A stretch of DNA of 64,000 bases from assembly GCF_003268675.1 (NCBI RefSeq), contig NZ_CP029378.1, positions 5,580,001 to 5,644,000 on the forward strand, read 5' to 3'. Under the pieces are notes generated by a model. It was not told the origin of the DNA, did not search any database, and worked only from the letters and a program-made list of their open reading frames with translations. Below are positions 50,180 to 59,113 of the stretch, one piece after another. Source of the stretch: Streptomyces bacillaris (GTDB taxonomy: Bacteria; Actinomycetota; Actinomycetes; Streptomycetales; Streptomycetaceae). The translations under genes and the position numbers were made by a program. Each line of letters opens with the position of its first letter. Position 1 is the stretch's first letter.

Positions 50180-51166
50180 ATGCGATCCGAGCCGACCGCC
50201 GCACTCCGCCACCGCATCGTCGAGGCCCCGGCCGGGCGCCTGCACCTGGTCGAGCAGGGCTGCGGCCCGCTGGTCCTGCTCGTGCACGGCTTCCCCGAGT
50301 CCTGGTACTCCTGGCGCCGCCAACTCCCGGCCCTCGCTGCGGCCGGGTACCGGGCGGTGGCGATCGACGTACGCGGCTACGGCCGCTCCTCCAAGCCCGC
50401 CGCGACCGACGCCTACCGCATGCTCGACCTGGTGGAGGACAACGTCGCCGTCGTGCGCGCCCTCGGCGAGGAAAGCGCGGTGGTCGTCGGCCACGACTGG
50501 GGCTCCAACATCGCCGCCGCCTCCGCCCTGCTCCACCCCGGAGTCTTCCGCGCGGTCGGCTTGCTGAGCGTCCCGTACGCGCCGCCCGGCGGCCCCCGCC
50601 CCACCGACATCTTCGGCCAGATCGGCGGCCCCGAGCAGGAGTTCTACGTCTCCTACTTCCAGGAGCCCGGCCGCGCCGAGGCGGAGATCGAGCCCGACGT
50701 CCGGGGCTGGCTCGCAGGCTTCTACGCGGCCCTGTCCGCCGACACCATGCCAGCCGAGGGCGAACCCGACCCGCACTTCGTCGCCCTCGGCTGTCAGCTG
50801 CGCGACCGCTTCCCCGCCGGCCCGCTCCCGGCCTGGTTGAGCGAGGAGGACCTCGACGTCTACGCCGCGGAGTTCGAGCGCACCGGCCTGACCGGCGCCC
50901 TCAACCGCTACCGCAACATGGACCGCGACTGGGAAGACCTCGCCCCCCACCGCGGATCCCCCATCAAACAGCCCGCTTTGTTCGTCGGCGGCGCACTGGA
51001 CGCCTCCACCACCTGGATGGCCGATGCCATCGACGCCTACCCCATCACCCTCCCCGCCCTGTTCGCCTCCCACCTCCTGGGCGGCTGCGGCCACTGGGTC
51101 CAGCAGGAACGCCCCGACGAGGTCAACAGCCTGCTGATCGACTGGCTCGCCACTATTCAGGGCTGA
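50180..51166 (+). CDS. Alpha/beta hydrolase, epoxide hydrolase type
   Basis: 328 residues. Oxyanion motif HGFPESWYSWRRQ, nucleophile elbow GHDWGS with catalytic Asp (not Ser), lid region rich in aromatic residues (FYVSYFQEPG), and catalytic His in GCGHWVQQE. The Asp nucleophile and HGFPE place it with soluble epoxide hydrolases rather than esterases. GAGGAG nine bases before ATG 50180. The divergent XRE gene is dead, so any former control is lost. Confidence 0.92.
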   Translation: MRSEPTAALRHRIVEAPAGRLHLVEQGCGPLVLLVHGFPESWYSWRRQLPALAAAGYRAVAIDVRGYGRSSKPAATDAYRMLDLVEDNVAVVRALGEESAVVVGHDWGSNIAAASALLHPGVFRAVGLLSVPYAPPGGPRPTDIFGQIGGPEQEFYVSYFQEPGRAEAEIEPDVRGWLAGFYAALSADTMPAEGEPDPHFVALGCQLRDRFPAGPLPAWLSEEDLDVYAAEFERTGLTGALNRYRNMDRDWEDLAPHRGSPIKQPALFVGGALDASTTWMADAIDAYPITLPALFASHLLGGCGHWVQQERPDEVNSLLIDWLATIQG

Positions 51167-51177
51167 ACCAGGCGGGC

Positions 51178-51235
51178 TACCGCGGGCGGGCCGCGCAGAG
51201 GTAGCGCATGGCGGTCTGCTCGGTGATGCCGAACG
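51178..51235 (-). pseudogene. Possible gene remnant (GITEQTAMRYLCAARPR tail)
   Basis: On the - strand the codons read FGITEQTAMRYLCAARPR then a stop, like the C-terminal end of a Streptomyces tyrosine-recombinase or similar helix-turn-helix protein. Nothing upstream continues it. Weak evidence. Confidence 0.3.
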
Positions 51236-51256
51236 GTCACACCGCACGTACTCCAC

Positions 51257-51295
51257 TGACAACAAGCGTGCCTACGTGACAACTACCGTGCTTCG
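51257..51295. repeat. Direct repeat TGACAAC(A/T)A(G/C)CGTGC upstream of the amine oxidase
   Basis: Two adjacent ~20-base copies (51257-51276, 51277-51295), three to four differences. Possible regulator site or insertion scar. Confidence 0.5.
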
Positions 51296-51373
51296 CCTCA
51301 CGCCCCAGCTCACCGCGTCACTACGTGAGACATCCTCTAAGCCGTTTGGGCCAAGTGCGCTCCTCGCATCAGT

Positions 51374-53464
51374 GTGGCCGACCAGTTGCCGATTCACACG
51401 TCGCATAGTGAACCGGTGCGAGCCATTCGAGCATCGAAGCCTGCGGGGTCTTCCCCGCAGCCCAGTCCCCTGACCCGACGCGAATTCACCATCGGTTCCG
51501 CCGTGGGGGCGGCAGCCATCGCCGGTGCGTCCGTTCCGACGGCGACCGCCGCCGGGACGAGCGCGCTTCCGGCCGTGCCGGCCCCTACGTCGTTGTCCCA
51601 GCGCTGCCTTCAGCTCGCCCACACGCTGTTGCTGCACGGCCCCGATGGCCGGGACCTGATTCCCGCCTACCGCCAGATCCTGGTGGGCGACGGCCTGCCC
51701 CGGTCATCCGCACCTCTGAAGAAGGTGCTGGTCGTGGGGGCAGGGCCGGCGGGACTGGTGACGGCGCTGCTGCTCAAGCGGGCGGGGCACACCGTCACGC
51801 TTCTGGAGGCCAACGGCAACCGCGTCGGCGGCAGGATCAAGACGTTCAGAGCCGGCGGCCACGAGGGGGCCGCGCAGCCCTTCGAGGACCCGCTCCAGTA
51901 CGCCGAGGCCGGGGCCATGCGCATCCCGCAGAGCCACCCGCTGGTTATGGCCCTCATCGACCACCTGGGCCTGGAGCGGCAGAAGTTCCGCCTGGTCGAC
52001 GAGGCCGCCGACGGGAGCCGCACGCAACGGACCTGGATTCATGTCAACGGCCTGAGAGTCCGCCGGGCCGACTACGCACGTAACCCGCGGCAGGTGAATC
52101 GTTCCTTCGGCGTTCCCCGGGCCCTCTGGGACATTCCCTCCGGCAGGATCCTGGCCGAGGCCCTCGCCCCGGTCCGGGACGAGATCAGCACGCGCACCCC
52201 CGACGGGCGTCGTGTGGACAAGCCGATCGAGGAGATGATCACCGGCTGGGCCCGAGTCATCCAGCGTTTCGGTGACTGGTCCATGTACCGCTTCCTGAGC
52301 GAGTACGCCAAGCTGGACGACGCCACCATCGACCTCGTCGGCTGTCTGGAGAACCTCACCTCACGGCTCCCCGTCTCCTTCGTCCACAGCTTCCTCGGTG
52401 CGGCCCTCATCAGCCCCGACACGACGTTCTGGGAGCTGCGCGGCGGTACCGCGGTGCTTCCCGACGCCCTGTTGGCGAAGCTCGGGGACACCGTCCGCCT
52501 CGACCGTCGTGTCACCAGGATCGAGTACTGGGATCCGTCCCGTCCTTCGGCCGACACATCCCATGTAAGCGCGGAAGGCCCTCATGTATGGGTGGACACT
52601 GTGTCGGAGGGGCGCGAAGGCATCCCGGTCCGCGAGCAGTTCGCCGCGGACCTCGCCGTCATCACCGTCCCCTTCTCGGGCCTGCGGCACATCCAGGTCG
52701 CTCCCCTCATGTCGTACGGCAAGCGCAGGGCCATCACCGAACTCCACTACGACAGCGCGACGAAGGTCCTTCTCGAGTTCAGCCGCCGGTGGTGGGAGTT
52801 CAGCGAGCACGACTGGAAACGGGAGCTCGCCACCATCAGCCCCGGCCTCTACGACGCCTACAGGAAGGGCCAGGTTCCCGCCGACAGCAGCCTGCTGGGA
52901 CGGCACGGATCCGTCACCGGCGAGCGGCTGTCTCCCAGCCAGCGGATGCGCTACGCCGCCTACCGCTCCGCCGGCCGTGACCAGCCGGACGCCGTCGGCA
53001 GCCTCGGCGGAGGCTCGGTCAGCGACAATCCCAACCGGTTCGCCTTCAACCCCTCCCACCCGGTGCCCGGCAGCAAGGGAGGAGTCGTACTCGCCTCCTA
53101 CACCTGGGCGGACGATGCCAGGCGCTGGGACGCCTTCGACGGCGACGCCCGCTACCCCCATGCTCTGTGCGGACTTCAGGAAATCTACGGCCAGCGCATC
53201 GAGGTCTTCTACACCGGAGCCGGACAGACCCAGAGCTGGGCGCGCGACCCCTACGCGTACGGCGAGGCGGCTGTCCTCCTGCCTGGCCAGCACACCGAAG
53301 TGTTCCACGACATCGCGACCCCCGAAGGCCCCCTCCGCTTCGCCGGCGACCACACCTCCCTGAAATCCGCCTGGATCGAGGGAGCCTTGGAGTCCGCGGT
53401 ACGCGCCGCCCTCGAGGTCCACACCGCGCAGGTCGAAGACAGAGCCAGAACCCCGCGGCGGTGA
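51374..53464 (+). CDS. FAD-dependent L-amino-acid oxidase, L-glutamate-oxidase-like, Tat-exported
   Basis: 696 residues. Twin-arginine signal TRREFTIGSAVGAAAIAG around 33-52. FAD Rossmann motif VVGAGPAGLVTALLLKRAGH and LLEANGNRVGGRIKTF. The whole sequence follows Streptomyces L-glutamate oxidase (QYAEAGAMRIPQSHPL, LLEFSRRWWEFSEHDWKREL, FYTGAGQTQSW, FAGDHTSLKSAWIEG). At SFLG(A)ALISP the specificity Arg that I recall at SFLG(R)S in L-glutamate oxidase is Ala, so another amino acid is probably oxidised. Product H2O2 would be extracellular. The GTG start lacks a ribosome-binding site, and a start nearer the Tat motif is possible. Confidence 0.88.
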   Translation: MADQLPIHTSHSEPVRAIRASKPAGSSPQPSPLTRREFTIGSAVGAAAIAGASVPTATAAGTSALPAVPAPTSLSQRCLQLAHTLLLHGPDGRDLIPAYRQILVGDGLPRSSAPLKKVLVVGAGPAGLVTALLLKRAGHTVTLLEANGNRVGGRIKTFRAGGHEGAAQPFEDPLQYAEAGAMRIPQSHPLVMALIDHLGLERQKFRLVDEAADGSRTQRTWIHVNGLRVRRADYARNPRQVNRSFGVPRALWDIPSGRILAEALAPVRDEISTRTPDGRRVDKPIEEMITGWARVIQRFGDWSMYRFLSEYAKLDDATIDLVGCLENLTSRLPVSFVHSFLGAALISPDTTFWELRGGTAVLPDALLAKLGDTVRLDRRVTRIEYWDPSRPSADTSHVSAEGPHVWVDTVSEGREGIPVREQFAADLAVITVPFSGLRHIQVAPLMSYGKRRAITELHYDSATKVLLEFSRRWWEFSEHDWKRELATISPGLYDAYRKGQVPADSSLLGRHGSVTGERLSPSQRMRYAAYRSAGRDQPDAVGSLGGGSVSDNPNRFAFNPSHPVPGSKGGVVLASYTWADDARRWDAFDGDARYPHALCGLQEIYGQRIEVFYTGAGQTQSWARDPYAYGEAAVLLPGQHTEVFHDIATPEGPLRFAGDHTSLKSAWIEGALESAVRAALEVHTAQVEDRARTPRR

Positions 53465-53479
53465 GGCACGCGGTCTCAA

Positions 53480-53929
53480 CAGCATCGTCGAGGTCGACCA
53501 GCCGCCATGTCGGACGCCCCTGCTCCACGGTGTACGGGCACCTCGACGCGGCGCCCGTCCCCCGCCGGGCCGGTGGGCCCGGTGCTTGCGGATCGCGGTG
53601 CGCAGCGGGGACCGTCGGGCGAAGAACGCGCTGGACCAGGTGAGGCGCCGGGCCTGTGGGCTGTCCTCACGGCCGGTCAGTCGGCGCAGGCTCCGGCGGA
53701 TGATCCGGTAGAGGATCGGCGGCAGCGGGAAGACCAGCCGGACCAGAAGGTCGGCCCGGTGCCAGACGACGTCCGCGAGCTTGGAGGAGTTCCCTTCGAC
53801 GATCCACCCGCCGGTCACGGTGACGGCCGCTGCCTGCCGGCGGAACTCCTCCAGCGGCAGCGGCCCCAGCGGGGTGAACAGGACTTCGTCGAGGTCGGTG
53901 TGCCTGCTGGTCCGGTGTCGACGGCTCAT
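53480..53929 (-). pseudogene. P-loop kinase (topology-modulation type) fragment without P-loop
   Basis: From ATG 53929 the - strand reads TDLDEVLFTPLGPLPLEEFRRQ, VTGGWIVEGNSSKLADVVWHRADLLVRLVFP (read as GGWIVEGNSSK and WHRADLLVRL), IIRRSLRRLTGRE and SSFF-like AFFARRSPLRTAIRKHR, the body of adenylate-kinase-like topology-modulation proteins. The N-terminal GxxGxGKT Walker A is absent and the end runs on in the wrong frame into the amine oxidase antisense strand. A decayed gene. Confidence 0.7.
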
Positions 53930-54142
53930 GTACGAGCTCGTTGGCCGTGGTGGGTCCGGCGTGGGCGTGGCGGGTTCGGCCGCGCTCGGTGTGGTGGTCC
54001 TCTTGCTGGGCCCGGCACTGGGCCCGCTGGTGGCCTGGCGCTGGGCCCGGGCGTGGGTCTGTGGGCCCCTGACACGTGTGCCGGGCTCGCCTAGCGTCTG
54101 TGCGGCCGTGTCCATGCGCCCAACCGTTTCGAGGGAGACACC

Positions 54143-55147
54143 ATGTGCCGATCCTGCGCTGACCCCACCGGGCCGAACGACCTGTCCGCCGGGACCGGTC
54201 ACCCGCTGCCGGGGCTGTCCCGGCGCGGGCTGCTGGCCGGTCTGGGCCTGGGTGCGCTCACCGTGGGCCTGTCGGCCGGAACGGAGGCCCAGGCGGTGGC
54301 GGCCGAGGCGGCGGTTGCGGTGGCGGCGGCCAGGAACGGGGCCTGGGCCGGTCCGGCGCAGGGGCGTTTCCCGGCCGGGGGCCACTACGGCGCGCCCCGG
54401 GGCGGCGGGTCCCACGCCGGGCAGGACGTCAGCAACTCCACCGGGACCGCGGTCTACGCGGCGGCCGCAGGCACGGTCATCCGCCGGTCGTGGGGCGGCG
54501 GGCTGCCCGGCCGCACCGGCAACGGGCTGGTGATCTCGCACGGCGGCGGCCAGTACACGTACTACGGGCACCTCAGCGCCTACCGGGTCGGGCTGAACGC
54601 CACAGTCTCGGCCGGACAGCGCATCGCCGACATGGGCGCCACCGGCAACGTCACCGGCCCCCACCTGCACTTCGAGACCCACACGTCAGCCCTGGGCACC
54701 ACGGTCAACCCGGTCTCCTTCCTGGCCGCCCGGGGCGTGGACCTGGCCGGTGGCTGGTCGCGGATCGACCCGGGCGCGAGCGGTGCGACGGTCGTGGTGA
54801 TCCAGCACCTGATGAACCAGCGCGGCTACGGTCTGGTCGTCGACGGGGCGTACGGTTCCGTCTCCGCCGACGCCGTCAAGCGGTTCCAGCGCTCCAAGGG
54901 GCTGGTGGCCGACGGTCAGGTCGGCCCGGCCACCTGGCCCGTACTCGTGTACACCCTGCGCCAGGGCGGCAGCGGGTCCCACGTCCGGGCCCTCCAGACC
55001 GCCCTGAACAGGCGCAGCGCCGGGCTGGTGGTGGACGGCGGGTTCGGTTCCGTCACCACGAGCGCGGTACGGGCCTACCAGAGCGTCAACCGCCTGGTGG
55101 CCGACGGCGAGGCGGGCCCGGTGACCTGGCGGGCGCTGACGGGCTGA
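54143..55147 (+). CDS. Tat-exported M23 endopeptidase with two peptidoglycan-binding domains
   Basis: 334 residues. Twin-arginine signal LSRRGLLAGLGLGALTVG. M23/LytM catalytic domain with first His/Asp ligands in GGSHAGQDVS and HLH in GPHLHFETH, and YYGHLSAY between. Two PG_binding_1 repeats (about 215-265 and 275-334) with paired VVDGAYGSVSADAVKRFQ and VVDGGFGSVTTSAVRAYQ. Such enzymes cleave peptidoglycan cross-links or peptides. ATG has GGGAG seven bases upstream. It follows the broken kinase fragment. Confidence 0.92.
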   Translation: MCRSCADPTGPNDLSAGTGHPLPGLSRRGLLAGLGLGALTVGLSAGTEAQAVAAEAAVAVAAARNGAWAGPAQGRFPAGGHYGAPRGGGSHAGQDVSNSTGTAVYAAAAGTVIRRSWGGGLPGRTGNGLVISHGGGQYTYYGHLSAYRVGLNATVSAGQRIADMGATGNVTGPHLHFETHTSALGTTVNPVSFLAARGVDLAGGWSRIDPGASGATVVVIQHLMNQRGYGLVVDGAYGSVSADAVKRFQRSKGLVADGQVGPATWPVLVYTLRQGGSGSHVRALQTALNRRSAGLVVDGGFGSVTTSAVRAYQSVNRLVADGEAGPVTWRALTG

Positions 55148-55198
55148 CCCGCCGACGGCTGTGGCGTCCGGGGCGCCGCCATCGTCGGCGTACCGGGT

Positions 55199-55486
55199 GT
55201 GCTGCTGACGCTGCGCGCGCCGGGGCTCGGCGTCTCCTACGGACCGGCCGGGGCGCGGTACTCCGGTCTGTTCGGAACACGGACCCATGCCTGGGCGGAC
55301 ATCCGGGAGGTGCGGGTGGCGGTCGTGCAGGGGAAGGTCTACTCGTCCGATGTCCCGGAACTGGTGCTGGCCTTCGGCGGGACGGACCGGCTGCTGATGC
55401 TGGGGGGCCACAGCTGGGGCCGGATCCGGAACCGGCGGATCACGCGGCTGGTGGCCGAGCTGGAGGCGGCCCGCGCGGCGGCGTAG
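55199..55486 (+). CDS. N-terminally truncated PH-like conserved protein
   Basis: 95 residues from GTG 55199: LRAPGLGVSYGPAGARYSGLFGTRTHAWADIREVRV in pieces (SYGPAGARYSGLFG, WADIREVRVAVVQG), VYSSDVPELVLAFGG, LLMLGGHSWGRIRNRRI. The style is of bacterial PH-like membrane-associated proteins whose N-terminal helices are missing. In-frame codons continue upstream (GAAIVGVPG) to the M23 stop without a start codon. Probably a 5'-truncated gene. Confidence 0.55.
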   Translation: MLLTLRAPGLGVSYGPAGARYSGLFGTRTHAWADIREVRVAVVQGKVYSSDVPELVLAFGGTDRLLMLGGHSWGRIRNRRITRLVAELEAARAAA

Positions 55487-55487
55487 C

Positions 55488-55562
55488 GGGGGCGAAGGCC
55501 GGAAGCGTAACGGGGGGACCGGCGTCGGGTGCGTAACGGGGCGAAAGCCGGGTGCGTAACGC
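55488..55562. repeat. Three degenerate ~24-bp tandem repeats ending GCGTAAC
   Basis: Units GGGGCGAAGGCCGG...GCGTAAC repeated three times between the truncated gene and the next hydrolase. GTAAC is present in each. Confidence 0.7.
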
Positions 55563-55587
55563 GTGGCCACCGGCCATGATGCGGCTC

Positions 55588-56559
55588 ATGAGCGGCGTAA
55601 CGAGTGGGACGGGAACGGGCGGTACGGGAACGGGCGGTACGGCGGACGGGACCGGTGTGAACCGGTACGTCGAGGCTCCCGCCCGCCTGGGGGAGTGCGC
55701 GCTGCCCGACGGGCGGCTGCTCGGCTGGGCGGAGTGGGGGCCGTCGGGCGGGGTGCCGGTCCTGCTGTGCCCCGGGGCGGCCACGAGCCGGTGGCTCGGG
55801 TTCGGCGCGGGCGTGGTCGGGACGCTCGGCGTGCGCCTGATCTCGGTGGACCGGCCGGGGCTGGGGGCCTCGACGCCCGCCCCCGGCCGTACCTTCTCCG
55901 ACTTCGCCGGGGACATGCGCCGGTTCTGCTCGCTGCGGGGGCTGGACCGCCCTCGTATGGTCGGCAACTCGCAGGGGGCGCCCTTCGCCCTCGCCTGCGC
56001 CACGGAGGGGGTCGTCTCGGCGCTGGCCGTCGTCTCGGGTGCGGACGAGGTCGCCAGGCCGGAGTTCGCCGGAGCGCTCGACGCGGGCCTGCGGGGACTC
56101 GTCGAGCGGACGGTCGACGACCCGGCGGGCGCCGAGGAGTTCTTCGCAGGGTTCACGGCGGAGGCGATGCTGGACATGGTCCTGTCCGGAAGCCCGGAGT
56201 GCGACCGTGCGGTGTACCGGGACCCCGGCTTCGCGGCCGGCTACCGCAGGGCGCTGGACGAGGCGTTCGCCCGGGGCGCCGCCGCCGGCTACGCCCGTGA
56301 CACGGTTCTGGCGATGGGGCGGTGGCCGTTCGACCTCGGCGCGATCACCGTGCCCGTCGACCTCTGGTACGGGGAGCGGGACACCGGCCACTCGCCCGAC
56401 AACGGGGCACTGCTCGCCTCCCGCGTACCCGGCGCCCGGCGCCACGTCGTGCCGGGGGCCGGAGGGGGCCTGCTGTGGACACACGCCGAGCCGATCCTCA
56501 CCTCCCTCCTCTCCCTCCCCGCAGCCACCACCGGCCCGTCCGGCGCCCGGACCGCATGA
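55588..56559 (+). CDS. Alpha/beta hydrolase
   Basis: 323 residues. Ser-hydrolase fold: strand VPVLLCPGAATSRW, nucleophile elbow GNSQGAPFAL, acid region VDLWYGERDTGHSPDNG, with the late His before VVPGAGG. A Gly/Thr-rich N-terminal stretch (SGTGTGGTGTGG) is encoded by a short repeat. Substrate unknown. ATG 55588 is seven bases after CATGAT (leaderless geometry). Its stop overlaps the ribosome-binding region of the next gene. Confidence 0.82.
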   Translation: MSGVTSGTGTGGTGTGGTADGTGVNRYVEAPARLGECALPDGRLLGWAEWGPSGGVPVLLCPGAATSRWLGFGAGVVGTLGVRLISVDRPGLGASTPAPGRTFSDFAGDMRRFCSLRGLDRPRMVGNSQGAPFALACATEGVVSALAVVSGADEVARPEFAGALDAGLRGLVERTVDDPAGAEEFFAGFTAEAMLDMVLSGSPECDRAVYRDPGFAAGYRRALDEAFARGAAAGYARDTVLAMGRWPFDLGAITVPVDLWYGERDTGHSPDNGALLASRVPGARRHVVPGAGGGLLWTHAEPILTSLLSLPAATTGPSGARTA

Positions 56560-56568
56560 AGGAGCCCC

Positions 56569-57107
56569 ATGGAACCGCACGTGCCGACCGCCCGCACGGA
56601 GAACGCCATCGCCTGGGCGCGGCAGCACCTCGGGACGGAGTCGTACGCCTCCCGCTGTCTGGCTTTCGTGGAGGACGCCTACGAACGCTCCAACGGACTG
56701 GAGCTGTTCGGGGGCGACTTCGCCGCCGAGTCCGCCGCGCTGTATGCGGCGCGGGAGAACGAAGGGGCACCTCCTCCGGCCGGGCCTTCGTCTTCTACGA
56801 CTTCACCGGCGAGATGCTCGGCCGACGGCAGAGCTGGGGCCATGTGGGGCTGTGCGTGGGCGACGGCCTGGTCATCCACGCCTGGGACCGGGTCCGGACC
56901 GACCACTATCGGGAGATCCAGGACCTGGCGGTCCCGCCGGGCTGGGACGCCCCCCGGTGGGCCGGCTGGACACCCACCGAGCGCATCCTCCGGGGCTGCC
57001 GGCCGAAGGACTGGTCACCCGAGGGCGACGCGGCGGCTGCGGCACGGCGTATGCAGGCGGCCCGGTTCGGCGACGGCGGCGACGGGCTGAGGGCGGTGAC
57101 GGGCTGA
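56569..57107 (+). pseudogene. NlpC/P60-like peptidase gene with a one-base frameshift
   Basis: Residues 1-65 (NAIAWARQHLGTESYASRCLAFVEDAYERS, with putative catalytic Cys in SRCLAFV) are in one frame. The rest (AFVFYDFTGEMLGR, WGHVGLCVGDGLVIHAWDR, with two His) is in another. One extra G in the GGG run at 56782-56784 would join them into about 180 residues. All catalytic-type residues are kept, so sequence error is as likely as decay. GGAG lies before ATG 56569. Probably acts on cell-wall peptides; family assignment is tentative. Confidence 0.75.
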
Positions 57108-57228
57108 CGGGGTGACCGGCTGGGAACGGCCACCGGCTGACGGGGTGACCGGCTGAGAGCGGTGACGGGCTGACGGGGTGACGGGCTGAGGGCGGCCACC
57201 GGCTGGGAGCGGCCACCGGCTGACGGCG
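57084..57228. repeat. 17-bp tandem repeat, about 8.5 copies
   Basis: Consensus GGCTGACGGGGTGACCG with variants ending CGGCCACCG, running from the end of the NlpC/P60-like gene into the spacer. Copies are degenerate. No spacer/repeat pattern of CRISPR. Confidence 0.85.
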
Positions 57229-57302
57229 CGTAGGGTTCCGCCACGCCCGGCTCACGGGGTGCCCGTCACGTCCTCCCCCGCCCGTACGGTCGGGGACGGC
57301 GG

Positions 57303-58268
57303 CTACTTGGACTCGACCCGTCCCACGGCGGCGGGACCGGTCGCCAGAGCCTCGGACGCCGCCCGCCAGGCGGGGGAGCCGGGGTGCAGCCGGGTGCGGA
57401 GGTAGGCGGCGGAGAGAAGGGCGAGGGACGCGACCCGCTCGGGGTTCTCGTCGGTGGTCTCGGCCGCGTCGTAACCGGCGATCCCGCCCAGTCCGTGCTC
57501 CGCGTCGAACAGGGTGAGCAGGGTCTTGGGGCCGGGGGCGAGGGCGTAGGGATCGGTGTGCCACTCCGGTCCCCGGTCGGTGAAGTGGCGGGGGTCGTCC
57601 TTGTCCCCGGCGACGACCAGCGCGGGCGTGCTCATGGTGGAGAAGTCGACGGCCCCGATCACCGGCCACTGCCGCGCCATCGGCCCGTTGAAGGACTCGC
57701 CGCCGCTGCCGGGTGCGGCGAGCAGGACGCCCGCCGTGATCCGGGGGTCGAGGAGGCGCACCACGGTTCCGGTTTCGGGGTCGGTGAGCCCGGCACCGAG
57801 CAGGAGGGCCGCGGTGAAGCCGCCGTACGAGTGCCCGGCGAGACCGACTCTCGTACGGTCGACGCGCCCCGCGAGCTGCGGCACGGTGCGCTCGATCTCG
57901 TCCAGCCGGTCGAGTGTGCGGCTCATGTCCTCGGCGCGGGAGCGCCAGAAGTCCGGCGCGCCGGGCGCGTCCGCGACCAGGTGGCTCAGGGTCCGCGAGG
58001 TGAGGTGGGTCGGCTGGACGACGACGAACCCGTGGGCGGCCCAGAAGTCGGCGAGCGGTGCGTAGCCGTTGAGCGAGGAGAGGTGGTGCGAGGGGCCGTG
58101 GCCGTGGGAGAGGAGGAGGACGGGGAGCCCGGTCCCGGTCACGGGCGCGGAGACCCGCAGCTGGAGGTCGACGGGGCGGCCGGGTACGGGCAGGGACACG
58201 GGGCTGAAGGACACGACGGGGGAAGGGGTCCCCAGGATGTCGGCCGCGAGGCCGGTGGCTGTGGTCAT
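57303..58268 (-). CDS. Alpha/beta hydrolase (PAF-acetylhydrolase/dienelactone-hydrolase-like)
   Basis: 321 residues. PVLLLSHGHGPSHH oxyanion region, nucleophile GHSYGG in VGLAGHSYGGFTA, acid in VVAGDKDDPRHF, and late His in DAEHGLGG, the order of platelet-activating-factor acetylhydrolase/chlorophyllase-like esterases. Divergent from a tetR gene whose operators lie in its promoter, so it is the likely TetR target. 5' UTR about 130 bases. Confidence 0.88.
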   Translation of the reverse strand: MTTATGLAADILGTPSPVVSFSPVSLPVPGRPVDLQLRVSAPVTGTGLPVLLLSHGHGPSHHLSSLNGYAPLADFWAAHGFVVVQPTHLTSRTLSHLVADAPGAPDFWRSRAEDMSRTLDRLDEIERTVPQLAGRVDRTRVGLAGHSYGGFTAALLLGAGLTDPETGTVVRLLDPRITAGVLLAAPGSGGESFNGPMARQWPVIGAVDFSTMSTPALVVAGDKDDPRHFTDRGPEWHTDPYALAPGPKTLLTLFDAEHGLGGIAGYDAAETTDENPERVASLALLSAAYLRTRLHPGSPAWRAASEALATGPAAVGRVESK

Positions 58269-58389
58269 GGTGCCGGTTCTCCTTCGGTGGCACGGGCCGT
58301 CCGCGCGGGTCGCCGGGACCCGGCGGCGGACGAGGAGGGCAGGGGAGGACAGAGGAGGGCGGCGGACGGTCCGGGCGGGATACCCTGAA

Positions 58390-58437
58390 CGGAGCGCCGC
58401 TCCACTTAGTATCCGGAGCGCTGTTCCGCTTTGTCAA
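58390..58437 (-). promoter_or_regulatory. Hydrolase promoter with two TetR operator sites
   Basis: Leftward promoter TTGACA (plus-strand TGTCAA 58432-58437), 18-base spacer, GATACT (AGTATC 58408-58413). Two similar palindromes, CGGAGCGCCGCTCC (58390-58403) and CGGAGCGCTGTTCCG (58414-58428), 24 bases apart, flank and overlap the -10. A textbook repressor layout. Confidence 0.7.
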
Positions 58438-58516
58438 TCGCCGACGAGCCCCCAGCCGAGACCGCAGGCGACAGTGCAAGGGAAATCGCGACGGAAATCG
58501 CAAGGGAAGGAGTCCG

Positions 58517-59113
58517 ATGACCACCGAGTCCTCCGCAGGGGAGCCCGCGGCCCGGGGCAAGCGGGCCGACGCGCAGCGCAACCGGCAGACGGTGCTCGCC
58601 GCGGCGGCCGACGTGTTCGTCACCTCGGGCGTCGACGCTCCGATCCGGGAGATCGCGAGCCGGGCGGGGGTCGGCATGGGCACGATCTACCGCCACTTCC
58701 CGACCCGGGCCGACCTCGTCACGGCGGTCTACCGCCACCAGATCGAGGAGTGCGCCGAGGCGGGCCCCCGCCTGTCGGCCGAGGCGGACTCCCCGTTCGA
58801 CGCGCTGCGCCGGTGGATCGACCTCTTCGTCGACTTCCTGGTCACCAAGCACGGCCTCGCCGACGCCCTCCAGTCCGACAGCGACCGCTTCGCCCCCCTG
58901 CACGCGTACTTCCTCGACCGGCTGCTGCCCGTCTGCGCCCTCCTGCTCGACGCGGCGGTCCGCAGCGGCGACATCCGCCCCGGCACGCAGCCGTACGAGC
59001 TGATGCGCGGGATCGGCAACCTCTGCATCGGCCGCGACGACGACCCCGACTACGACCCCCGCCGCCTGATCGCGCTCGTCCTCGAGGGTCTCCGACACCG
59101 CGACGCGCGGTGA
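58517..59113 (+). CDS. TetR family transcriptional regulator
   Basis: 198 residues. N-terminal helix-turn-helix (about 15-65: VLAAAADVFVTSGVDAPIREIASRAGVGMGTIYRHFPTRADLV in pieces IREIASRAGVGMGTIYRHF) and a C-terminal ligand domain (about 70-198; LRRWIDLFVDFLVTKHG). Related to TetR proteins controlling hydrolase/oxidoreductase genes. AAGGAG precedes ATG 58517. Two operator-like palindromes lie 90-130 bases upstream in the divergent hydrolase promoter. Confidence 0.93.
   Translation: MTTESSAGEPAARGKRADAQRNRQTVLAAAADVFVTSGVDAPIREIASRAGVGMGTIYRHFPTRADLVTAVYRHQIEECAEAGPRLSAEADSPFDALRRWIDLFVDFLVTKHGLADALQSDSDRFAPLHAYFLDRLLPVCALLLDAAVRSGDIRPGTQPYELMRGIGNLCIGRDDDPDYDPRRLIALVLEGLRHRDAR

Noticed and set aside
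52361..54682. 773-codon open frame on the - strand opposite the amine oxidase
   Set aside because: Only the piece 53480-53929 resembles a protein (a kinase fragment); the rest is antisense to the oxidase and M23 gene.
57084..57228. Tandem repeat considered as CRISPR
   Set aside because: Units are contiguous and degenerate with no unique spacers.
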